From Flavobacterium haoranii (GTDB lineage Bacteria; Bacteroidota; Bacteroidia; Flavobacteriales; Flavobacteriaceae), in NCBI GenBank assembly GCA_003246205.1, contig QKBC01000002.1, positions 1 through 64,000 of the forward strand: a DNA stretch of 64,000 nt, in the 5' to 3' direction. The stretch's first letter is position 1, and every line of letters starts with the position of its first letter. The notes beneath the pieces were generated by a model that saw only the letters and a list, made by a program, of their open reading frames with translations, was not told the DNA's origin and searched no databases. This document shows, piece after piece, positions 1 to 8,832 of this stretch. Made by a program: the position numbers and the translations under genes.

Positions 1-1374
1 CCAGTCTAAATTGCTATCCACCTGGGTATAGCCGCCTAAATGGTTGGCCGTATAAGTACGCACCGGACGGTATTTGTCGTCATATAACGTATAGGAAGTT
101 TCGGCAGTAGTACTTCCAGGAGTATCTAAAACGCGTACCCAGGAACCTGTAGGAAGCCCTTTTACATCTTGGGCTATAGGATAGGTACTATCCGGCAAAG
201 AAGTAGGTACAGAACTTGGTGCTCCTGTAAAGCTATAATCGTCATAATAATTTTGTGTTAAGACTTCACTTCGTAACAAAAGAAACGGGGTGCTACCTCC
301 GTTAATGCTGCTTTGGTAAGTCGCTCTGGTGGTAGCATCAGCGGTCATTTGTTTCCAACCGGTACATATTACCCGTCCAAAAACATCATATTCCGTAATC
401 AGCCAGCCTGTTGGGGTTCCTCCGTAAGGTGTCAAAGCTGGTCCGGTGGCTACAGGTCGGTCTAAGGTATCATATATTATATATTCCCATTGTTTGCCCG
501 GAAGTTTCTTTTCTACCAACCGGTTACGGCTGTCGTATTTGTACTGGTAGCATAACTTCTCTAAAGTAGTACTGTCAATTGCACTCTCTGACAAAGGAGG
601 CAATACATAACTAAGATTACCGTATTGGTCATACACATAATAAGTATCATGTGCAACACCGCTATTATAAGTACGCTTTAAAATAACCTGCCCTTCTTTA
701 TTCTTGAACTCTTCGGTGGTGTGGTTAAGACCAGAAGTCCAGTTCTCGTCTTGGGTAACGGTTTTGTATAATTCATTAGCGCTATAAAAACCTTCATTTG
801 TTATGGCAATATCGTAAACCAACAACGAAGCATTCCATGTTGCTGTTGCTCTGAATTGTATAACTTCATTAGCACTATTGGTCTGGTAAGCGAACTTGAT
901 CTCTTTACCACTGCCTAAAGCCCAGTCATTACCTGGGGCTGCTTGTTTGAACACTCTGTCTAAAGGTGAAGATTCCAATTCCTTTTCGCTGAAAGGATTA
1001 GTGGTTCCGCCATTATAGGTGCTGTAAAAACTGCTGAGATCTGAACTGACTGTTGTCGGATCGGTGTAATCCAAACTCGGAGTACCGTTGGCATAAGGCA
1101 GGTATTCTTTGGTTTGCCTTCCGAATTCATCATATTCTATAGGAGTAATGATATCTTTACCGCTGCCCGACTGCTTATGAGCCAGCTGTTGTACCGGACG
1201 CCCTAAACCATCGTAATAAATTACCTGAACAGCTGCTTCAGCAGGATTCGTGACATCTACTGTAACTTGAGAGCTCGGTTGTTTATAAGTGGTGGTTTTG
1301 ATGTAATTCTGATCCTGGCTTTGTCCTAAAGCAAGAACAGGAAGTAGTACTAATATATAAAATAACTTTTTCAT
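1..1374 (-). CDS. DUF6443-type RHS/YD-repeat secreted protein (partial)
   Basis: The frame is open from the ATG at 1374 to the left edge, so the C-terminal part lies outside the window. The first 458 codons begin with a signal peptide (MKKLFYILVLLPVLALGQS). Next comes an N-terminal region with VIYYDGLGRPVQQ and IEYDEFGRQTKEYLPYA, typical of the Bacteroidota DUF6443 domain. YD-type repeats follow (YDQYGNLSYVLPP, YKYDSRNRLVEKKLPG, YDVFGRVICTGW, LYDDKYRPVRTY). It starts 6 bases after the stop of the RHS gene upstream, so the two are probably one transcript. Such proteins usually end in an RHS core and a variable, sometimes toxic, tip; that part cannot be seen here, so toxin function is only a possibility. 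Confidence 0.85.
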   Translation of the reverse strand, partial: MKKLFYILVLLPVLALGQSQDQNYIKTTTYKQPSSQVTVDVTNPAEAAVQVIYYDGLGRPVQQLAHKQSGSGKDIITPIEYDEFGRQTKEYLPYANGTPSLDYTDPTTVSSDLSSFYSTYNGGTTNPFSEKELESSPLDRVFKQAAPGNDWALGSGKEIKFAYQTNSANEVIQFRATATWNASLLVYDIAITNEGFYSANELYKTVTQDENWTSGLNHTTEEFKNKEGQVILKRTYNSGVAHDTYYVYDQYGNLSYVLPPLSESAIDSTTLEKLCYQYKYDSRNRLVEKKLPGKQWEYIIYDTLDRPVATGPALTPYGGTPTGWLITEYDVFGRVICTGWKQMTADATTRATYQSSINGGSTPFLLLRSEVLTQNYYDDYSFTGAPSSVPTSLPDSTYPIAQDVKGLPTGSWVRVLDTPGSTTAETSYTLYDDKYRPVRTYTANHLGGYTQVDSNLDW

Positions 1375-1380
1375 CTTGCT

Positions 1381-4300
1381 TTAGTTTTGGGTTCTGTAAT
1401 GGTATTCGGTTTCACTCAGGATGTTACCGTCTTTATCTTTGACGTATTGCAACCTACCAAAACTATCATAATGATAGCTCACTTTATTTCCTTTAGGATC
1501 GGTAATGGTACTTACTCCTACTAACGGTTTATACGTATAAGTGGTCACCATGGCATTGGCCAGAGCCGGGTCGGTTCGTAAGGCGTCAAGTGCGCTTAGA
1601 ACGTTTTGTTCGTTATAAACGGCTGCATCGGTAGCACTTTGTATCGCTGTAATCAAGGACACGGGAATGCTTCCGTAGGCTAGGTTTTCTATCTTGGCTA
1701 CAGGTTGGGTACTATTATACCCCCAGATATAACTGATAAGCATACCGCCTTCTTTCTGCACTTCTAACGGGTTGCCGTTTGTGGTATCTACTAAATTATA
1801 TTTTAAACGTATCTCTGTAGGATCTCCTCCTTTCGATGTCTTTACCAGTTTGAGTCCCAAGTATCCGTTACCCCAATCATTAAAAACCGTTTCTAAAGTA
1901 GATAATTTCTCTCCGTTTCTCTCAGCTTCTGTTTTTAATGGAACCCCTATCACATTTCTTGCTACTAATAAATCATTGACTACTGAGCTGATATCAGGGG
2001 CATAAGAATATTTTGTTTCTAATATATCGCCTGTTGAAATTGTCGTGGTTTTATTGTTTACTACAAAATTTTGATTATAATATTTTTGCACAATTTTACC
2101 TATACTTCCATTAGATAGATAATCAATAATCTCTTCTTTATCTAAAACAAGTTTATGATTGGTATATAAAGTATCTACAGTATAAAAATATAATCCTGGT
2201 TTAATAGGTGGTAAGGTAAGAGCATTATACCTTGTATTATTTAACGAACTATGATAATAGGTTTTTAAATAATCCATTTTAAAATTCAGAGATTTATAAG
2301 AAGAATTACTTAGTAGTTGATAGTCATAATTAAATTCCTTAATTTTTTGCTCGGAATTGTTCAAATATTCAATCTTATAAGTCTTACCTATTTTAAGAGC
2401 ACCACTATTATCAAAATAATTTCTTTTTGGGAAAGGGAAAATATCCTTTCCTTTTTTCTCAATAAATCCATAACTTACTTTAAGATAGCCATTCATTGAT
2501 TCGTCACAGCACCAATATGGATATTCAAATCCATCTGAATACACGTATTGAGAACCTGGGGAAACATATGTAAAATCATCTGTTGGACCACTAATAACAT
2601 TTACTTCAGTTCTATTATCTTCATAATAATTATAGTATTTTATTTTACCATTATTCAAAGAATTGTCTAAATTGGAGATATCCTCTTCTAAGACATTCGT
2701 ATAAATAATTTCTCTTCCAAAAATATCTGTTTGGGGGCCTAAAGCATGTGTTGAAGTTGTTATCAATTTTTTATACATCGTAGAAAGACTATTCACTCCG
2801 TCGTTATTAAGCTGTTCTTTAGTTGTTGAATATTTATAAAAAACATTATATGGAAGGTCCAATGTAGAATATTCATGCGTTTGTTCTACCTGCAAATCAT
2901 ACTGATTATCAATAACATAATTAGCAATATATGCGAATGATGGTTTGTATAACAATATACCACTTGAAGCACTGGAATTAAAGATATTGTAATCATATCT
3001 CTTTATTTTTTCAAGTCCATTAGCACTATTAAAATATTTCAACTCTTTAACCCTACAGCCTGGTCCTTTGAGATTATTTTCAACCGTATACGAATTATAA
3101 TACACATTAGCTTCATAATCAATTTCTAAACTACCTCCTGTTGGGAAAAAAATATTTGTCAGATTTCCATAATCTATTTTGGTTCCATTTGGAGTCCTAT
3201 CAGCCCCATTAAAGGCAATGGTATATTCGGCATCAAGTGGATAATATGATATTTTATTACCCTCAAAATTGGGATTGATATACAATTTAGGAAAAGGAGG
3301 GTATGTTATTTCAACACTATTTCCGAGGTAGTATCCAAATAAATCTTGAAAGCCTATGGCATTTTTAGACGGTAAATTATCAGGGTTTTTATATTCAAAA
3401 AAATATCCATTATCATTGTCTCCATCTACAATATTATTATTTAAATGATCAATTTCCCGATTAATGATTCGTTTTAAAAACAATCTTTTTGATAGAAAAT
3501 CATTTGATATATCTGCTCCATAATTCTGATGTACTAAATCGAATTGTTTGACCAATAAATCATTTTTATCATATTGTTGAATATTTTCAAGTCTCCTAGA
3601 GAATTTTAAATCGGTTCTACTTCCGTAATTAAATTTTATTGTTGATTTATCGGATATAATCTCCTCCAAATATAATTGTTCATATTCAAAATCTACTGTA
3701 TTAATACCATAAGGTACTTTCTGAGGTCTTAAATTATATGGAAATCCTGTGTATTCTCCATCGTGCTCTCTAGGAACAATTTTTTCTTCAGATATTCTAT
3801 TCTTTAAATAAGTGAAATTTATTTCTTTACCACTTGGAAACTCTACTTTTGTTATTTCCCAATTATTGACCTGAACATCCTGCATAACATACTGAATTGT
3901 TCGATAGTTATCTGTCCCATAACTAGAATGATCTAAAAGAGTTTTTACATATTGTGGCTCTGTAAATGTATAATCATTAAAATAATACTTAACACCTCTC
4001 TTATCGGTAATAACAAATCCTTTAATAAATCTTATTTGCGGAGCATTTCTAACACGTGTAGCACCAGGTTCAGTACTTGTCCACGCATAATAAAAATCAC
4101 CAAATCCCAAAACAACATCTATTTTAATATCTTTATCGTCAATTGCAATAGCTTCAAAATCAAATATATCTATCTGATTATTATTTGACTGAACATTAGG
4201 CATTGCTTCATCCTTTATTTTAAGCATAAAATGAAAATTAAGATCGCCAAAAGTCACATGAAAAATATCCCTTTGAGACTCAGTTAAAGAATTATTATTT

Positions 4301-4911
4301 AACATGTCAAGTAACGACGTAAAAAAATAATCACTAGGAGAGATATAATCTGTTCCAATCCTTGGTACTGGAAAAAAGTTGGAATAATAATCATGGTGAC
4401 CTTTAGTTGCAGACCCTCTAAAAGCTTTAGTCGTCAAACTATTTAAATTCCTCCATTGCCAAAAAGAAAAATCTTCTTGTTCAGGAACAACTTTAACAAA
4501 TAAATTATAGTCTGAAAAAACAGTTCCACACCCGCTACAAGCATCTATAGGGACTTCTATTTCATCAGCAACACCATTTAACTCTCTCGAAACTTTTCCT
4601 CCCGCTATTAAATCCCATCCCATCCCAATTTCACTTGCATTCTCATCAATTTTAACACCTGAAGTTGAATAATTTAAACTTATTGGAAATGTTAAATTAT
4701 CAACATCAATTGATGTAAAATCAACTTTAAAATTAAATCTTCCAGTTGATTTGTCTACCTCTCCTTCTTTTGAGTAATTTTGAAAATCCCAAGGGGTCGG
4801 TTTTTTTTGGGAATACAATGCTCTATTAAAAAGATCTTCATAACTTAAATCACTTTGACTGTATGAAAATGCAATTACAAAAAATATTAATACTGTTATA
4901 TTTTTTTTCAT
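1381..4911 (-). CDS. large secreted RHS/YD-repeat protein
   Basis: This 1176-residue protein starts with a signal peptide (MKKNITVLIFFVIAFSYSQS). Residues of about 60-115 (FPISLNYSTSGVKIDE, then IGMGWDLIAGG) resemble the SpvB/TcaC-like opening of RHS shell proteins. The long middle has many Tyr/Asn-rich beta-strand segments. The end (about 1125-1170) has clear YD repeats (YTYKPLVGVSTITDPKGN, YHYDSFGRLQYVKDKDGN). It is the first gene of an operon with the DUF6443/RHS gene 6 bases downstream. The last 600 bases are clearly richer in G+C than the rest of the gene, as is the downstream gene. A surface or secreted shell protein, probably partnered with its neighbour, is the likely role; the substrate is unknown. 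Confidence 0.8.
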   Translation of the reverse strand: MKKNITVLIFFVIAFSYSQSDLSYEDLFNRALYSQKKPTPWDFQNYSKEGEVDKSTGRFNFKVDFTSIDVDNLTFPISLNYSTSGVKIDENASEIGMGWDLIAGGKVSRELNGVADEIEVPIDACSGCGTVFSDYNLFVKVVPEQEDFSFWQWRNLNSLTTKAFRGSATKGHHDYYSNFFPVPRIGTDYISPSDYFFTSLLDMLNNNSLTESQRDIFHVTFGDLNFHFMLKIKDEAMPNVQSNNNQIDIFDFEAIAIDDKDIKIDVVLGFGDFYYAWTSTEPGATRVRNAPQIRFIKGFVITDKRGVKYYFNDYTFTEPQYVKTLLDHSSYGTDNYRTIQYVMQDVQVNNWEITKVEFPSGKEINFTYLKNRISEEKIVPREHDGEYTGFPYNLRPQKVPYGINTVDFEYEQLYLEEIISDKSTIKFNYGSRTDLKFSRRLENIQQYDKNDLLVKQFDLVHQNYGADISNDFLSKRLFLKRIINREIDHLNNNIVDGDNDNGYFFEYKNPDNLPSKNAIGFQDLFGYYLGNSVEITYPPFPKLYINPNFEGNKISYYPLDAEYTIAFNGADRTPNGTKIDYGNLTNIFFPTGGSLEIDYEANVYYNSYTVENNLKGPGCRVKELKYFNSANGLEKIKRYDYNIFNSSASSGILLYKPSFAYIANYVIDNQYDLQVEQTHEYSTLDLPYNVFYKYSTTKEQLNNDGVNSLSTMYKKLITTSTHALGPQTDIFGREIIYTNVLEEDISNLDNSLNNGKIKYYNYYEDNRTEVNVISGPTDDFTYVSPGSQYVYSDGFEYPYWCCDESMNGYLKVSYGFIEKKGKDIFPFPKRNYFDNSGALKIGKTYKIEYLNNSEQKIKEFNYDYQLLSNSSYKSLNFKMDYLKTYYHSSLNNTRYNALTLPPIKPGLYFYTVDTLYTNHKLVLDKEEIIDYLSNGSIGKIVQKYYNQNFVVNNKTTTISTGDILETKYSYAPDISSVVNDLLVARNVIGVPLKTEAERNGEKLSTLETVFNDWGNGYLGLKLVKTSKGGDPTEIRLKYNLVDTTNGNPLEVQKEGGMLISYIWGYNSTQPVAKIENLAYGSIPVSLITAIQSATDAAVYNEQNVLSALDALRTDPALANAMVTTYTYKPLVGVSTITDPKGNKVSYHYDSFGRLQYVKDKDGNILSETEYHYRTQN

Positions 4912-5964
4912 TATATGTAGTATATTTTTAATTATTAAGTTTGTGTCTAGTCTTAATTCTTTTAATCCACCTTCTCCTTTATTAACACTTATTTCTACTT
5001 AATAGAATCCTACAAGGGATGAGTTTATTCTTAAACTCATCTCAGTATAAAATGTAATGGAGATGAAAATTACTCGACTTGTTTGCCCCTATTAGGTCTT
5101 CTGCTTAATGAAAATTATCTGTATTGATGAAACAAGAAACAATAAGATCAGGAAAATAGCGCTTAGATGTAATTTATTTGCATAGCTATTGATTTTGTAA
5201 TTTTAAAACGCTAAAATATAGTTTCATTGTAATAACAAAGTTAATTCCATGTTATTTGTTTGTTTTTCACATTTTTCTCAACAATAGACAAAGAATTAAT
5301 TGATGAAGCCCAAAAAAGGGGATTGATCTGATTCCCTTTTTAATTAAGCTGAATAAAATTCAAAAAGAATGGGAAACAAGATAGGCTCAAAACCAAATAC
5401 TTCCTCAAAATATAAAGAACACTAGCATTCCGAATAAATCCCACAAGAAAGATTATAATAGGAAATCTTAAAAAAAATGTATCTTTGAAACTCAACTAAG
5501 AGCAAGCTAAAAAAACGTATACAGTTGCTTTCGTAGTGTACAACCTTACTATCACTAATAGTAATACACAAAAAAACAGTCCGTAAATGAACTGTTTTTT
5601 TTTCGAAAACTAATTGTAGCAAATGCCAATCTCGGTTAAGTTAATATAGTAATTTTACGCTTTATTTTTTTAAATTTCTTTACCCCTACACCATGCAAAC
5701 CAATATCTCTAAAAACTTACTCCCATATTTCACAATCTCTCTTCAATTCATTTATCCAATAGCCTCCTATTTTCAAAACAAACCCATTTAATCTCTTTTT
5801 TCAAGAAATTATCACGAATTGATTATATTTTTTGTATTTTGTTTGTACAAGTTTACAGATATTTTCTTAAACAAACAAGAAATTTTACAAAAAAATAAGA
5901 TTTTTTCTTATTTATTATTTTAATAAATTAATAATAACTTGATAATCAATATATTGTATTTTTG
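4912..5964. other. AT-rich intergenic region without a convincing protein gene
   Basis: About 1 kb separates the RHS operon (minus) from the XRE gene (plus). The only ORF of note (66 codons, minus strand, 5422-5622) lacks recognisable features and runs through strong hairpins, so I do not call it. A candidate small RNA lies at 5492-5602. A TAACTTTG -7-like box on the minus strand at 5236-5243 could serve the RHS operon with a leader of about 320 bases, but no matching -33 box is visible. Nothing else was recognised. Confidence 0.6.
5492..5602 (+). ncRNA. candidate structured small RNA with its own -7 box and terminator
   Basis: A perfect -7 element TATCTTTG lies at 5480-5487. About 110 bases later there is a terminator: AAAAAACAGT (5571-5580), a 10-base loop, ACTGTTTTTT (5591-5600) and further T's. 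Between them are two more hairpins. AGCAA (5501-5505) pairs with TTGCT (5525-5529). GTGT (5536-5539) and ACAC (5566-5569) enclose TTACTAT (5546-5552) paired with ATAGTAA (5558-5564). The interval has no usable start codon. A -33 box was not found, although an AAGATT/AATCTT inverted repeat sits just upstream (5449-5469). Predicted from sequence alone; no known RNA family recognised. Confidence 0.4.
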
Positions 5965-6318
5965 ATGAGAAATTATATTCCAGAAAATATTTTATATTTA
6001 GTCAACCGAATGAATTGTTCTCAAAATGAATTTGGTGCTATGTTTGACTTAAACAATGGAGCAATCAACTCTTACATTGTCAGAAAGGCTTTGCCCAAAA
6101 TTGAGACCATTCAAAAAATCTGTACCTACTTCGAAATCAATATCGACGATTTTATCAACAAACCTTTGGAAGACATCATTCCTAAAAACATGCTGCAAGA
6201 ACCAAAGGACGATTACAAAAGAGAAACTGAAATTATTGAACTTCTTAAACAATCTTTACTAGACAAAGACAAAATTATTGCAAGTTTAGAAAGAGAACTT
6301 GAAGCATACAGAAAATAA
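5965..6318 (+). CDS. XRE-type helix-turn-helix regulator with coiled-coil tail
   Basis: The 117-residue protein has an N-terminal XRE fold (about residues 5-62; helix pair around CSQNEFGAMFDLNNGAINSY and PKIETIQKICTYFEINIDDF). It ends in a charged, probably coiled-coil tail (KRETEIIELLKQSLLDKDK, then ASLERELEAYRK). Many Bacteroidota carry such small regulators, some from phage-like ancestry. The ATG at 5965 is preferred over the TTG one codon earlier. A TAnnTTTG-like box (TATTTTTG, 5957-5964) touches the ATG, too close to drive this start, so the real promoter is uncertain. It stands alone and its target is unknown. Confidence 0.75.
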   Translation: MRNYIPENILYLVNRMNCSQNEFGAMFDLNNGAINSYIVRKALPKIETIQKICTYFEINIDDFINKPLEDIIPKNMLQEPKDDYKRETEIIELLKQSLLDKDKIIASLERELEAYRK

Positions 6319-6398
6319 TTTTTAACCCGATTTCACCAAGCGATTACTTATTATCTCATTTACAGGAAAGTCCAATCATTATTTTTTTAGAATCTTTT

Positions 6399-6429
6399 TT
6401 TGTATTAATCATTTTTTAAGTTAGATTTG
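6399..6429 (+). promoter_or_regulatory. Bacteroidota sigma promoter for the 6461 gene
   Basis: TTTG (6399-6402), 19 bases, then TAGATTTG (6422-6429) matches the Bacteroidota -33/-7 consensus TTTG / TAnnTTTG. The predicted start of transcription is near 6434, giving a leader of about 27 bases to the ATG at 6461. Confidence 0.65.
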
Positions 6430-6460
6430 TTGTATAGAAACCTGTTTAATTTAATAAATT

Positions 6461-6796
6461 ATGAAAAAAATAGCATTACTTTTCGTTTTATTTCTTGGTT
6501 TTTCTTTAACCAGCTCAGCTCAAGAACTTAAAGTAGAAAAAGGATTAGATCGAACTGAAATGATTAAAGGAGTAAATGAAGTTGCCAGCTTCTTGAAAAT
6601 CGACAACAGCTTAAAAGACGCCTTTACCCAATTAGTAGATATGAGATTAGAAGCATTGTCAAATGCTGCAACTGCAGAAGAGAAAGTTAAAATTAACGAA
6701 AGATTCAACCGTAAAGTTTTATCAGGTCTTACTGAAGAGCAAAGAACTCAATTAAAAAACAACAAAGAAATGTATAAAAAAGTTATTGTTGAATAA
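6461..6796 (+). CDS. small secreted helical protein, unknown function
   Basis: This is a 111-residue protein with a clear signal peptide (MKKIALLFVLFLGFSLTSSAQ). The mature part of about 90 residues is Lys/Glu-rich and predicted helical (VASFLKIDNSLKDAFTQLV; LSGLTEEQRTQLKNNKEMY). I do not recognise a family. It is a stand-alone transcript with its own promoter (6399-6429) and a strong terminator (6818-6850), which suggests steady expression of a small periplasmic or exported protein. Confidence 0.75.
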   Translation: MKKIALLFVLFLGFSLTSSAQELKVEKGLDRTEMIKGVNEVASFLKIDNSLKDAFTQLVDMRLEALSNAATAEEKVKINERFNRKVLSGLTEEQRTQLKNNKEMYKKVIVE

Positions 6797-6817
6797 ACAA
6801 TAATTATTTTTCTATCT

Positions 6818-6850
6818 AAAAAAGGCTTTAGAAATTCTAAAGCCTTTTTT
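6818..6850. terminator. bidirectional terminator between convergent genes
   Basis: A perfect 15-bp stem (AAAAAAGGCTTTAGA, 6818-6832, and its complement, 6836-6850) has a 3-base loop AAT. The A and T runs on either side let it stop both the 6461 gene (+) and the 6849-7199 gene (-), whose stop codon overlaps it. Confidence 0.9.
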
Positions 6851-7199
6851 ATTTTATCAATTTTTCTGCTAAATACTTTCCTATCCGATAAGCAAAATAA
6901 ATCCCGAATACGATAACAACAACATTAAGAAATACATAAAGCACATACAGCAACAGATCATCTTCAGAATTAATACAAAAAGCAGGCGTAATACATACAT
7001 CTACAGCCGCTTTCTGAAATTGAACCATAACAAAACTAATTGCTAACAAACCGATTAAAACAACAGCAACATATTTTGGCCCGTTACTTTTCGGTTTCTT
7101 ACCCGTAGGTTTAAAAACATTGCGTTCTTCTTCTGAACGAACATTGTTTTGTAGTGACCAAATCACTTTCTTAGCTTCACTATCAACATCCATACGCAT
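6849..7199 (-). CDS. small two-TM membrane protein downstream of hisS
   Basis: The frame can open at a TTG at 7232, but the ATG at 7199 gives a more natural protein of 116 residues (MRMDVDSEAKKVIWSLQ). After a charged cytosolic head there are two membrane segments (about residues 42-62, VAVVLIGLLAISFVMVQF, and 81-106, LYVLYVFLNVVVIVFGIYFAY). The loop between them holds two Cys (VCITPAFC). The start is 47 bases after the hisS stop on the same strand, so co-transcription is likely. No family was recognised. Confidence 0.7.
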   Translation of the reverse strand: MRMDVDSEAKKVIWSLQNNVRSEEERNVFKPTGKKPKSNGPKYVAVVLIGLLAISFVMVQFQKAAVDVCITPAFCINSEDDLLLYVLYVFLNVVVIVFGIYFAYRIGKYLAEKLIK

Positions 7200-7246
7200 A
7201 CATTTATAATTTTCGCTACTTTGAAAGAACAAAGTAAATCAAAATT

Positions 7247-8671
7247 TTACTGCAATACAGTAACCAAAGTATCAAAGTCAACTGTTTGCTGTTCTCCGGT
7301 AACCAAATTTTTAACAGCATAAACTCCGTTTTTCATTTCTTCTGTTCCCACAACCACTGCAAAAGGAATTCCTCTTTTATCGGCATGCTGAAACTGCTTT
7401 CCTATTTTTGCCTGATCCGGATACATTTCCACTTTTAATCCTTTTTGACGCAATTTCATTACAGCTTTCATAACGTATTTAGCTTCTTCTAGACCAAAGT
7501 TTAAAAACAAAGCTTTTGAAGTTGCGGTAACTGTTTCCGGAAATAATCCTAACTCTTCAATTACTAAAGCAATACGGTCTAAACCAAATGAAATTCCGAC
7601 ACCGCTCATATTTTTCAAACCGAAGATCCCGGTTAAGTCATCATAACGGCCGCCACCGCCTATTGATCCCATAGCAACACCTTCTGGAGCCGCTACTTCA
7701 AAAATAGCGCCGGTATAATAATTCAAGCCTCTGGCTAAAGTTACATCTAAATCTAAACGAGCCGATTGCAAACCAAGCTCTAGTACATTTTCACAAATAA
7801 ACTTCAATTCTTCAACCCCTTTCATTCCTTCAGCGGAAGTAAAAAGTAATTGAGATAATTTTTCAAGCTTTTCAGTAATCGTTCCGGTAAAACTAAATAA
7901 AGGCTGTACTTTTTCAATAGCTCCTTCCGAAATTCCTTTGGAAAGCATTTCTGTCTTAACGCCCTCTTCTCCTATTTTGTCCAATTTATCCAAAGCAACC
8001 GTAAAATCGATCAGTTTATCAGAAGCACCAATCACCTCAGCAATTCCCGATAAAATTTTTCGATTATTGATCTTTACCGTAACACCTTGTAAACCTAAAG
8101 CCGTAAAAACCGAATCATACAATTGTACCAATTCTACTTCCTGCCATAATGAATTAGATCCTACCACATCAGCATCGCATTGGTAAAACTCTCTGAAACG
8201 TCCTTTTTGTGGATTATCCGCTCTCCAAACCGGCTGAATTTGGTAACGCTTAAACGGAAATTCAATTTCATTTTGGTGCATCACCACATAGCGCGCAAAA
8301 GGAACGGTTAAATCATAACGTAACGCTTTTTCCGAAATTTTATTGGTAAACTGATTTAACTCCACACGTTGCTCTACCGTAATATTTTCAGCAGAATTAG
8401 TCAATAATTCCGGCAATGATTTTGGCAATTCAATTCCTTTTTTATCATAGAAGAAATTTCCCGAATTCAAAATTTTAAAAATCAATCGATCGCCTTCTTC
8501 TCCGTATTTTCCCATTAAGGTTTCAGAGTTTTCAAAAGATGGTGTTTCAATCGGTTGAAACCCGAACTTTTCAAAATTAGCTTTTATCGTACTGAAAATA
8601 TAATTGCGTTTCGCCACTTCAACGGGTGAAAAATCACGTGTTCCTTTTGGTATGCCTGGTTTCTTTGCCAT
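7247..8671 (-). CDS. hisS: histidine--tRNA ligase
   Basis: This 474-residue class II aminoacyl-tRNA synthetase charges tRNA-His in the cytoplasm. Motif 1 region follows [17 protein letters not shown]; motif 2 is [20 protein letters not shown]; the His-specific signatures [15 protein letters not shown] and GGGRYDDL are present; motif 3 is [11 protein letters not shown]. The anticodon-binding domain occupies roughly the last 95 residues. The length is typical of the Bacteroidota form. A TAATTTTG box ends 5 bases before the ATG, so the mRNA may have almost no leader. Confidence 0.97.
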   Translation of the reverse strand: MAKKPGIPKGTRDFSPVEVAKRNYIFSTIKANFEKFGFQPIETPSFENSETLMGKYGEEGDRLIFKILNSGNFFYDKKGIELPKSLPELLTNSAENITVEQRVELNQFTNKISEKALRYDLTVPFARYVVMHQNEIEFPFKRYQIQPVWRADNPQKGRFREFYQCDADVVGSNSLWQEVELVQLYDSVFTALGLQGVTVKINNRKILSGIAEVIGASDKLIDFTVALDKLDKIGEEGVKTEMLSKGISEGAIEKVQPLFSFTGTITEKLEKLSQLLFTSAEGMKGVEELKFICENVLELGLQSARLDLDVTLARGLNYYTGAIFEVAAPEGVAMGSIGGGGRYDDLTGIFGLKNMSGVGISFGLDRIALVIEELGLFPETVTATSKALFLNFGLEEAKYVMKAVMKLRQKGLKVEMYPDQAKIGKQFQHADKRGIPFAVVVGTEEMKNGVYAVKNLVTGEQQTVDFDTLVTVLQ

Positions 8672-8676
8672 TTTTT

Positions 8677-8732
8677 CAAAATTAAAAAAGAAAAAACCTA
8701 AAAAGGTTTCTTAAATACCCTGCAAATATCGT
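8677..8732 (-). promoter_or_regulatory. two possible -7 boxes and a weak leader hairpin upstream of hisS
   Basis: On the minus strand TAATTTTG (8684-8677) ends 5 bases before the hisS ATG. Farther up, GATATTTG (8732-8725) is a one-mismatch -7 box. A transcript from the upstream box would contain AAACCT-TTTT-AGGTTT (8709-8694) followed by T-rich sequence, which could act as a weak attenuator. No good -33 box was seen for either. Confidence 0.35.
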
Positions 8733-8832
8733 GTTTATTAAGAATTATAAAAAATCTAATTTCTAAAATCTGGCTTCTAAATTCTTACGTAAAAAAATGT
8801 AACAAAACATAAAAAGTTGAGTCTAATACAAC

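Noticed and set aside
1..1374. Calling the partial RHS gene a toxin
   Set aside because: The variable C-terminal tip, which would decide this, is outside the window and no immunity gene is visible.
5234..5244. TAAC-N3-GTTA palindrome upstream of the RHS operon as a regulon site
   Set aside because: The spacer is 3 rather than 4 and the -7-like box overlaps it instead of lying 22 bases downstream.
5422..5622. 66-codon ORF on the minus strand
   Set aside because: It runs through the strong hairpins of the candidate small RNA, has no family features and no promoter in the right place.
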